Shown here one piece after another: positions 26,801 through 35,412 of a stretch of 64,000 bases of DNA. The position numbers and the translations under genes are program-made. The DNA is taken from the NCBI GenBank assembly GCA_038277395.1, contig CM076195.1, positions 52,771,551 through 52,835,550 on the forward strand, read 5' to 3'. The stretch's first letter is position 1. Each line of letters starts with the position of its first letter. This DNA comes from Dryocosmus kuriphilus. Taxonomy: Eukaryota > Arthropoda > Insecta > Hymenoptera > Cynipidae. Below the pieces are notes generated by a model. It was given only the letters and a program-made list of their open reading frames with translations. It did not search any database and was not told the DNA's origin.

Positions 26801-29800
26801 AACCGTTTTTGATGGATAAAACCATAACCGTTGGTCAAAAACCGCTGGTTAACGAACTCGTCCTTTCTTTTTCGACCTTAAAGAAGTGTGCCAAAGCGCA
26901 ATCCAATCCGATTAGTCCTTCGAAAGTTATCGTGGGAAAAGGCGACAACGACGACAACGCCAACAGACAGACAGACACGGTCGTAAAAAACCATTTTTTC
27001 GGATTCAGGAGGTCTCAAGACGTGGAGATTTCATCAAATCCGCGAAAGTCAAATTTTGCATAAATCTAATACTTTCTCTGATGAGAATGTAAAAATTGCA
27101 TTTTTCAGCCAAACTGTGTAAAAAATGAAGAAATTTACGTTTCTAGATATAATTTCATTGCTTGGCGAGCGCGAGAAACGTGATGAGAATGCGCCTGCGT
27201 AGCGGGCAGATTTTTCAATAACTATCCAATCCGATTAGTCGCTGAAAAGTGGTTTTCTTTGTATTTCATAACATATTTCACGAATAACTCAAAAACTGCG
27301 CGTCTGATCAAAAAAATGATGAGAACAATTTTATAGAACCTTTCGAGGGAAACAACTTTGTTTGACATTATTTTTTTTGTATCTTGCATACTTTGGCGGG
27401 AAATTTGAGAACCTTGATTTTTAATAACGTTTTATCGATTAAAACAAAAACCGTGCATTTTATGAAAAAATGGTTTAAAACAAAATTTGTAGACATTTTT
27501 AAATTGAACAACCTGTTCTTCACCATTTTTTGGTATCTTGAATATTTTGGCGGGAAACCACAGTTTTTAATTTTCATAGCGTTTTCTTGATTAAACAAAA
27601 ACCGTTCCTTTTTTTCAAAAAACGGTTAAGACAAAATTTGTAGACTTTTTTGAGGCAAACAATTTTACTTTCTTTGCGTTTTTTTTTTTGTATCTCTCAT
27701 AGTTTAGCCGGAAAATGGATTTTTTGATTTTGTGAAAACCGTTTTTGATGGATAAAACCATAACCGTTGGTCAAAAACCGCTGGTTAACGAACTCGTCCT
27801 TTCTTTTTCGACCTTAAAGAAGTGTGCCAAAGCGCAATCCAATCCGATTAGTCCTTCGAAAGTTATCGTGGGAAAAGGCGACAACGACGACAACGCCAAC
27901 AGACAGACAGACACGGTCGTAAAAACCATTTTTTCGGATTCAGGAGGTCTCAAGACGTGGAGATTTCATCAAATCCGCGAAAGTCAAATTTTGCATAAAT
28001 CTAATACTTTCTCTGATGAGAATGTAAAAATTGCATTTTTCAGCCAAACTGTGTAAAAAATGAAGAAATTTATGTTCTAGATATAATTTCATTGCTTGGC
28101 GAGCGCGAGAAACGTGATGAGAATGCGCCTGCGTAGCGGGCAGATTTTTCAATAACTATCCAATCCGATTAGTCGCTGAAAAGTGGTTTTCTTTGTATTT
28201 CATAAAATATTTCACGAATAACTCAAAAACTACGCGTCTGATCAAAAAAAATGGAGAACAATTTTATAGAACCTTTCGAGGGAAACAACTTTGTTTGACA
28301 TTATTTTTTTGTATCTTGCATACTTTGGCGGGAAATTTGAGAACCTTGATTTTTAATAACGTTTTATCGATTAAAACAAAAACCGTGCATTTTATGAAAA
28401 AATGGTTTTTTAAACAAAATTTGTAGAGACATTTTTAAATTGAACAACCTTGTTCTTCACCATTTTTTGGTATCTTGAATATTTTGGCGGGAAACCACAG
28501 TTTTTAATTTTCATAGCGTTTTCTTGATTAAACAAAAACCGTTCCTTTTTTTCAAAAAACGGTTAAGACAAATTTGTAGACTTTTTTGAGGCAAACAATT
28601 TTACTTTTTTACGTTTTTTTTTTTGTGTCTCTCATAGTTTAGCCGGAAAATGGATTTTTTTGATTTTGTGAAAACCGTTTTTGATGGATAAAACCATAAC
28701 CGTTGGTCAAAAACCGCTGGTTAACGAACTCGTCCTTTCTTTTTCGACCTTAAAGAAGTGTGCCAAAGCGCAATCCAATCCGATTAGTCCTTCGAAAGTT
28801 ATCGTGGGAAAAGGCGACAACGACGACAACGCCAACAGACAGACAGACACGGTCGTAAAAACCATTTTTTTCGGATTCAGGAGGTCTCAAGACGTGGAGA
28901 TTTCATCAAATCCGCGAAAGTCAAATTTTGCATAAATCTAATACTTTCTCTGATGAGAATGTAAAGATTGCATTTTTCAGCCAAACTGTGTAAAAAATGA
29001 AGAAATTTATGTTCTAGATATAATTTCATTGCTTGGCGAGCGCGAGAAACGTGATGAGAATGCGCCTGCGTAGCGGGCAGATTTTTCAATAACTATCCAA
29101 TCCGATTAGTCGCTGAAAAGTGGTTTTCTTTGTATTTCATAACATATTTCACGAATAACTCAAAAACTGCGCGTCTGATCAAAAAAAATGATGGAGAACA
29201 ATTTTATAGAACCTTTCGAGGGAAACAACTTTGTTTGACATTATTTTTTTGTATCTTGCATACTTTGGCGGGAAATTTGAGAACCTTGATTTTTAATAAC
29301 GTTTTATCGATTAAAACAAAAACCGTGCATTTTATGAAAAAATGGTTTTTTGGTAAAAAAAATTTGTAGACATTTTTAAATTGAACAACCCTGTTCTTCA
29401 CCATTTTTTGGTATCTTGAATATTTTGGCGGGAAACCACAGTTTTTAATTTTCATAGCGTTTTCTTGATTAAACAAAAACCGTTCCTTTTTTTCAAAAAA
29501 CGGTTAAACAAAATTTGTAGACTTTTTTGAGGCAAACAATTTTACTTTCTTACGTTTTTTTTGTGTCTCTCATAGTTTAGCCGGAAAATGGATTTTTTTG
29601 ATTTTGTGAAAACCGTTTTTGATGGATAAACCATAACCGTTGGTCAAAAACCGCTGGTTAACGAACTCGTCCTTTCTTTTTCGACCTTAAAGAAGTGTGC
29701 CAAAGCGCAATCCAATCCGATTAGTCCTTCGAAAGTTATCGTGGGAAAAGGCGACAACGACGACAACGCCAACAGCCAACAGACAGACAGACACGGTCGT

Positions 29801-32800
29801 AAAAACCATTTTTTCGGATTCAGGAGGTCTCAAGACGTGGAGATTTCATCAAATCCGCGAAAGTCAAATTTTGCATAAATCTAATACTTTCTCTGATGAG
29901 AATGTAAAAATTGCATTTTTCAGCCAAACTGTGTAAAAAATGAAGAAATTTACGTTCTAGATATAATTTCATTGCTTGGCGAGCGCGAGAAACGTGATGA
30001 GAATGCGCCTGCGTAGCGGGCAGATTTTTCAATAACTATCCAATCCGATTAGTCGCTGAAAAGTGGTTTTCTTTGTATTTCATAAAATATTTTCACGAAT
30101 AACTCAAAAACTGCGCGTCTGATCAAAAAAATGATGGAGAACAATTTTATAGAACCTTTCGAGGGAAACAACTTTGTTTGACATTATTTTTTTGTATCTT
30201 GCATACTTTGGCGGGAAATTTGAGAACCTTGATTTTTAATAACGTTTTATCGATTAAAACAAAAACCGTGCATTTTATGAAAAAAATGGTTAAAAAAAAA
30301 ATTTGTAGACATTTTTAAATTGAACAACCCTGTTCTTCACCATTTTTTGGTATCTTGAATATTTTGGCGGGAAACCACAGTTTTTTAATTTTCATAGCGT
30401 TTTCTTGATTAAACAAAAACCGTTCCTTTTTTTCAAAAAACGGTTAAGACAAAATTTGTAGACTTTTTTGAGGCAAACAATTTTACTTTCTTACGTTTTT
30501 TTTTGTGTCTCTCATAGTTTAGCCGGAAAATGGATTTTTTTGATTTTGTGAAAACCGTTTTTGATGGATAAAACCATAACCGTTGGTCAAAAACCGCTGG
30601 TTAACGAACTCGTCCTTTCTTTTTCGACCTTAAAGAAGTGTGCCAAAGCGCAATCCAATCCGATTAGTCCTTCGAAAGTTATCGTGGGAAAAGGCGACAA
30701 CGACGACAACGCGCAACAACAGACAGACAGACACGGTCGTAAAAACCATTTTTTCGGATTCAGGAGGTCTCAAGACGTGGAGATTTCATCAAATCCGCGA
30801 AAGTCAAATTTTGCATAAATCTAATACTTTCTCTGATGAGAATGTAAAAATTGCATTTTTCAGCCAAACTGTGTAAAAAATGAAGAAATTTACGTTCTAG
30901 ATATAATTTCATTGCTTGGCGAGCGCGAGAAACGTGATGAGAATGCGCCTGCGTAGCGGGCAGATTTTTCAATAACTATCCAATCCGATTAGTCGCTGAA
31001 AAGTGGTTTTCTTTGTATTTCATAACATATTTCACGAATAACTCAAAAACTGCGCGTCTGATCAAAAAAATGAGAAACAATTTTATAGAACTTTTCGAGG
31101 GAAACAACTTTGTTTGACATTATTTTTTTGTATCTTGCATACTTTGGCGGGAAATTTGAGAACCTTGATTTTTAATAACGTTTTATCGATTAAAACAAAA
31201 ACCGTGCATTTTATGAAAAAATGGTTAAAACAAAATTTGTAGACATTTTTAAATTGAACAACCCTTGTTCTTCACCATTTTTTGGTATCTTGAATATTTT
31301 GGCGGGAAACCACAGTTTTTAATTTTCATAGCGTTTTCTTGATTAAACAAAAACCGTTCCTTTTTTTCAAAAAACGGTTAAGACAAAATTTGTAGACTTT
31401 TTTGAGGCAAACAATTTTACTTTCTTACGTTTTTTTTGTGTCTCTCAATAGTTTAGCCGGAAAATGGATTTTTTTGATTTTGTGAAAACCGTTTTTGATG
31501 GATAAAACATAACCGTTGGTCAAAAACCGCTGGTTAACGAACTCGTCCTTTCTTTTTCGACCTTAAAGAAGTGTGCCAAAGCGCAATCCAATCCGATTAG
31601 TCCTTCGAAAGTTATCGTGGGAAAAGGCGACAACGACGACAACGCCAACAGACAGACAGACACGGTCGTAAAAACCATTTTTTCGGATTCAGGAGGTCTC
31701 AAGACGTGGAGATTTCATCAAATCCGCGAAAGTCAAATTTTGCATAAATCTAATACTTTCTCTGATGAGAATGTAAAAATTGCATTTTTCAGCCAAACTG
31801 TGTAAAAAATGAAGAAATTTACGTTCTAGATATAATTTCATTGCTTGGCGAGCGCGAGAAAACGTGATGAGAATGCGCCTGCGTAGCGGGCAGATTTTTC
31901 AATAACTATCCAATCCGATTAGTCGCTGAAAAGTGGTTTTCTTTGTATTTCATAAATATTTCACGAATAACTCAAAAACTGCGCGTCTGATCAAAAAAAT
32001 GCGTGGAGAACAATTTTATAGAACCTTTCGAGGGAAACAACTTTGTTTGACATTATTTTTTTGTATCTTGCATACTTTGGCGGGAAATTTGAGAACCTTG
32101 ATTTTTAATAACGTTTTATCGATTAAAACAAAAACCGTGCATTTTTTATGAAAAAATGGTTAAAACAAAATTTGTAGACATTTTTAAATTGAACAACCTT
32201 GTTCTTCACCATTTTTTGGTATCTTGAATATTTTGGCGGGAAACCACAGTTTTTAATTTTCATAGCGTTTTCTTGATTAAACAAAAACCGTTCCTTTTTT
32301 TCAAAAAACGGTTAAACAAAATTTGTAGACTTTTTTGAGGCAAACAATTTTACTTTCTTACGTTTTTTTTGTATCTCTCATAGTTTAGCCGGAAAATGGA
32401 TTTTTTTGATTTTGTGAAAACCGTTTTTGATGGATACAAACCATAACCGTTGGTCAAAAACCGCTGGTTAACGAACTCGTCCTTTCTTTTTCGACCTTAA
32501 AGAAGTGTGCCAAAGCGCAATCCAATCCGATTAGTCCTTCGAAAGTTATCGTGGGAAAAGGCGACAACGACAACGACAACGCCAACAGACAGACAGACAC
32601 GGTCGTAAAAACCATTTTTTCGGATTCAGGAGGTCTCAAGACGTGGAGATTTCATCAAATCCGCGAAAGTCAAATTTTGCATAAATCTAATACTTTCTCT
32701 GATGAGAATGTAAAAATTGCATTTTTCAGCCAAACTGTGTAAAAAATGAAGAAATTTACGTTCTAGATATAATTTCATTGCTTGGCGAGCGCGAGAAACG

Positions 32801-34497
32801 TGATGAGAATGCGCCTGCGTAGCGGGCAGATTTTTCAATAACTATCCAATCCGATTAGTCGCTGAAAAGTGGTTTTCTTTGTATTTCATAAAATATTTCA
32901 CGAATAACTCAAAAACTGCGCGTCTGATCAAAAAAATGCGTGGAGAACAATTTTATAGAACTTTTCGAGGGAAACAACTTTGTTTGACATTATTTTTTTG
33001 TATCTTGCATACTTTGGCGGGAAATTTGAGAACCTTGATTTTTAATAACGTTTTATCGATTAAAACAAAAACCGTGCATTTTATGAAAAAATGGTTTAAA
33101 AAAAATTTGTAGACATTTTTAAATTGAACAACCTTGTTCTTCACCATTTTTTGGTATCTTGAATATTTTGGCGGGAAACCACAGTTTTTAATTTTCATAG
33201 CGTTTTCTTGATTAAACAAAAACCGTTCCTTTTTTTCAAAAAACGGTTAAACAAAATTTGTAGACTTTTTTGAGGCAAACAATTTTACTTTCTTACGTTT
33301 TTTTTGTATCTCTCATAGTTTAGCCGGAAAATGGATTTTTTTGATTTTGTGAAAACCGTTTTTGATGGATAAAACCATAACCGTTGGTCAAAAAAACCGC
33401 TGGTTAACGAACTCGTCCTTTCTTTTTTTCGACCTTAAAGAAGTGTGCCAAAGCGCAATCCAATCCGATTAGTCCTTCGAAAGTTATCGTGGGAAAAGGC
33501 GACAACGACGACAACGCCAACAGACAGACAGACACGGTCGTAAAAACCATTTTTTCGGATTCAGGAGGTCTCAAAACGTGGAGATTTCATCAAATCCGCG
33601 AAAGTCAAATTTTGCATAAATCTAATACTTTCTCTGATGAGAATGTAAAAATTGCATTTTTCAGCCAAACTGTGTAAAAAATGAAGAAATTTACGTTCTA
33701 GATATAATTTCATTGCTTGGCGAGCGCGAGAAACGTGATGAGAATGCGCCTGCGTAGCGGGCAGATTTTTCAATAACTATCCAATCCGATTAGTCGCTGA
33801 AAAGTGGTTTTCTTTGTATTTCATAAAATATTTCACGAATAACTCAAAAACTGCGCGTCTGATCAAAAAAATGCTGATGAGAACAATTTTATAGAACCTT
33901 TCGAGGGAAACAACTTTGTTTGACATTATTTTTTTGTATCTTGCATACTTTGGCGGGAAATTTGAGAACCTTGATTTTTAATAACGTTTTATCGATTAAA
34001 AACAAAAACCGTGCATTTTATGAAAAAATGGTTAAAACAAATTTGTAGACATTTTTAAATTGAACAACCTTGTTCTTCACCATTTTTTGGTATCTTGAAT
34101 ATTTTGGCGGGAAACCACAGTTTTTTAATTTTCATAGCGTTTTCTTGATTAAACAAAAACCGTTCCTTTTTTTCAAAAAACGGTTAAAACAAAATTTGTA
34201 GACTTTTTTGAGGCAAACAATTTTACTTTCTTACGTTTTTTTTTTGTATCTCTCATAGTTTAGCCGGAAAATGGATTTTTTTGATTTTGTGAAAACCGGT
34301 TTTTGATGGATAAAACCATAACCGTTGGTCAAAAACCGCTGGTTAACGAACTCGTCCTTTCTTTTTCGACCTTAAAGAAGTGTGCCAAAGCGCAATCCAA
34401 TCCGATTAGTCCTTCGAAAGTTATCGTGGGAAAAGGCGACAACGACGACAACGCCAACAGACAGACAGACACGGTCGTAAAAACCATTTTTTCGGAT

Positions 34498-34710
34498 TCA
34501 GGAGGTCTCAAGACGTGGAGATTTCATCAAATCCGCGAAAGTCAAATTTTGCATAAATCTAATACTTTCTCTGATGAGAATGTAAAAATTGCATTTTTCA
34601 GCCAAACTGTGTAAAAAATGAAGAAATTTACGTTCTAGATATAATTTCATTGCTTGGCGAGCGCGAGAAACGTGATGAGAATGCGCCTGCGTAGCGGGCA
34701 GATTTTTCAA
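34498..34710 (-). other. 70-codon frame repeated in most units, probably not coding
   Basis: A minus-strand frame beginning MKNLPATQAHSHH and ending ETS is intact in about 40 of 59 units. I recognise no domain. All common variants change the protein (Ser to Tyr, Met to Leu, Arg to His, Leu to Phe, Leu to Cys), with no excess of silent changes. Single-base indels break it in other units, for example at 11,221 and 22,355. The conservation is better explained by homogenisation of the satellite than by protein selection. Confidence 0.6.
34657..34698 (+). other. CpG cluster within each unit
   Basis: Seven CpG dinucleotides fall within about 40 bp (in ggcgagcgcgag, aacgtg and tgcgcctgcgtagcggg), while the rest of the unit is AT-rich. 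It recurs in essentially all units. Occasional loss is by C-to-T or G-to-A change, such as atgcacctg in the two rightmost copies, 62,531-62,545 and 63,495-63,505. Confidence 0.8.
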
Positions 34711-34715
34711 TAACT

Positions 34716-34732
34716 ATCCAATCCGATTAGTC
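34716..34732 (+). repeat. 17-bp direct repeat, first copy in the unit
   Basis: ATCCAATCCGATTAGTC occurs here and again at 35,331-35,347, 615 bp further on (about four sub-repeat lengths). The flanks then diverge (gctgaaaagtgg here, cttcgaaagtta there). It ties the conserved block to sub-repeat D and supports a common origin. Both copies recur in nearly every unit. Confidence 0.85.
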
Positions 34733-34772
34733 GCTGAAAAGTGGTTTTCTTTGTATTTCATAACATATTTCA

Positions 34773-34927
34773 CGAATAACTCAAAAACTGCGCGTCTGAT
34801 CAAAAAAATGCTGGAGAACAATTTTATAGAACCTTTCGAGGGAAACAACTTTGTTTGACATTATTTTTTTGTATCTTGCATACTTTGGCGGGAAATTTGA
34901 GAACCTTGATTTTTAATAACGTTTTAT
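34773..34927 (+). repeat. Sub-repeat A (155 bp)
   Basis: Runs from cgaataactcaaaaactgcg to ataacgttttat. It aligns with B and C at its start (cgaataactcaaaaac / cgattaaaacaaaaac), in the middle (ttttttgtatcttgcatac / ttttttggtatcttgaata) and at the TTTGGCGGGAAA motif. A fast-evolving spot lies near 34,808-34,815, just after the A run, where units read gcgtgag, gatggag, gctggag or gaatgag. Confidence 0.85.
34884..34895 (+). promoter_or_regulatory. E2F-type motif TTTGGCGGGAAA in sub-repeat A
   Basis: A perfect 12-bp match to the classical E2F/DP recognition sequence, present at this place in nearly every unit. Two left-end copies have lost one G (about 9,613 and 13,346), and the copy near 55,154 is altered upstream of the core (cttgggcggg). 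Binding is inferred from the motif alone. In a satellite it may be a passive relic of the ancestral repeat. Confidence 0.5.
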
Positions 34928-35080
34928 CGATTAAAACAAAAACCGTGCATTTTATGAAAAAATGGTTAAAACAAAATTTGTAGACATTTTTAAATTGAAC
35001 AACCTTGTTCTTCACCATTTTTTGGTATCTTGAATATTTTGGCGGGAAACCACAGTTTTTTAATTTTCATAGCGTTTTCT
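34928..35080 (+). repeat. Sub-repeat B (153 bp)
   Basis: Begins cgattaaaacaaaaaccgtg and ends at the agcgttttct before C. It shares with C the words aacaaaaaccgt, acaaaatttgtagac and ttttttnnatctn. A CATTTT...AAAATG pair within 34,947-34,970 could form a small hairpin. Adjacent units near 28,405 and 29,345 carry unusual T insertions after aaaaaatgg. Confidence 0.85.
35038..35049 (+). promoter_or_regulatory. E2F-type motif TTTGGCGGGAAA in sub-repeat B
   Basis: Second perfect copy, 154 bp after the one in A, followed by ccacag instead of tttgag. It is present in the units that I checked across the array and even in the diverged edge unit as tttggcggga (about 7,865), so it is one of the most stable parts of the satellite. 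Function is not shown. Confidence 0.5.
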
Positions 35081-35243
35081 TGATTAAACAAAAACCGTTC
35101 CTTTTTTTCAAAAAACGGTTAAACAAAATTTGTAGACTTTTTTGAGGCAAACAATTTTACTTTCTTACGTTTTTTTTTTTTTTGTATCTCTCATAGTTTA
35201 GCCGGAAAATGGATTTTTTTGATTTTGTGAAAACCGTTTTTGA
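35081..35243 (+). repeat. Sub-repeat C (about 155-163 bp)
   Basis: Begins tgattaaacaaaaaccgttcc and ends near aaaccgtttttga. The T run before tgtatctctcatag varies from about 7 to 20 bases between units and accounts for much of the length variation (long in this copy, longest near 63,045). The E2F-like position reads TTTAGCCGGAAA (35,197-35,208), a degenerate match. Confidence 0.85.
35093..35120 (+). other. Hairpin-forming inverted repeat in sub-repeat C
   Basis: AACCGTT (35,093-35,099) is mirrored by AACGGTT (35,114-35,120), and the intervening T7 and A runs can extend the stem by about four pairs. The arms also match the animal Myb consensus YAACNG. One unit has a T-rich insertion of about nine bases just after the right arm (about 23,861-23,872). 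Confidence 0.6.
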
Positions 35244-35255
35244 TGGATAAAACCA

Positions 35256-35264
35256 TAACCGTTG
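35256..35264 (+). promoter_or_regulatory. Myb-like palindromic motif TAACCGTTG
   Basis: Contains YAACNG on both strands (TAACCG and, in reverse, CAACGG). It recurs at the start of sub-repeat D in almost all units. Such six-base sites occur often by chance. The only reason to note it is its fixed position relative to the E2F-type sites. Confidence 0.3.
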
Positions 35265-35347
35265 GTCAAAAACCGCTGGTTAACGAACTCGTCCTTTCTT
35301 TTGGACCTTAAAGAAGTGTGCCAAAGCGCAATCCAATCCGATTAGTC

Positions 35348-35367
35348 CTTCGAAAGTTATCGTGGGA
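35348..35367 (+). other. Element loosely resembling a CENP-B box
   Basis: CTTCGAAAGTTATCGTGGGA keeps the CTTCG left half and a CG(t)GGGA right half of the vertebrate CENP-B box, but with one extra spacer base and an inserted T. It is conserved in every unit, except that the unit before 56,690 reads gtcatcg. The match is imperfect, and CENP-B homology in this organism is unknown. Confidence 0.2.
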
Positions 35368-35370
35368 AAG

Positions 35371-35412
35371 GCGACAACGACGACAACGCCAACAGACAGA
35401 CAGACAGACACG
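35371..35412 (+). repeat. Embedded variable microsatellite (ACGACA and CAGA)
   Basis: Each unit has a short tract built of gacaacgac steps followed by acgccaacagacagacagacac. The number of steps differs from unit to unit and shifts the reading frame of any overlapping plus-strand frame. Large versions occur before 36,383, 51,412, 54,766 and 62,371. The reduced one before 60,457 lacks the gacacggtcg end. Confidence 0.9.

Larger units (their letters stand above)
34498..34772 (+). repeat. Nearly invariant block of the satellite unit
   Basis: This block begins at the landmark and has the fewest indels between copies. Recurring changes are limited: caagacg/caaaacg, atcaaatcc/atgcaatcc/atgaaatcc, aaaattg/aaagattg, ttacgttc/ttatgttc, gaaattt/gaagttt, cattgc/cagtgc and gagaaac/gataaac. 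It contains few long homopolymers, so its low indel rate may reflect better sequencing accuracy rather than constraint. Its left part (the aaaaaccattttttcgg start) and right part (the 17-bp word shared with D) hint that it is made of two very diverged ~155-bp sub-repeats. Confidence 0.8.
9200..35280 (+). repeat. Left-type homogeneous satellite block
   Basis: About 28 consecutive units share linked variants: gaggcaaac in sub-repeat C, tttttcgacc and gaagtgtgcc in D, gtgggaaaagg before the microsatellite, and aagacgtgg with atcaaatcc in the conserved block. A few units carry aaaacgtgg instead. Landmark spacing is tight, mostly 929-943 bp with a few up to 948. Such uniformity over about 26 kb suggests recent amplification or strong homogenisation within an older array. 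Confidence 0.8.
35244..35370 (+). repeat. Probable sub-repeat D
   Basis: Starts tggataaaaccataaccg, comparable with the starts of A-C, and has gtcaaaaaccgctgg matching actcaaaaactgcgcg of A. The position equivalent to the E2F-like motif reads TATCGTGGGAAA (35,358-35,369), 161 bp after that of C. The middle differs from A-C but contains the 17-bp word shared with the conserved block. The assignment is likely but rests on short matches. Confidence 0.6.
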
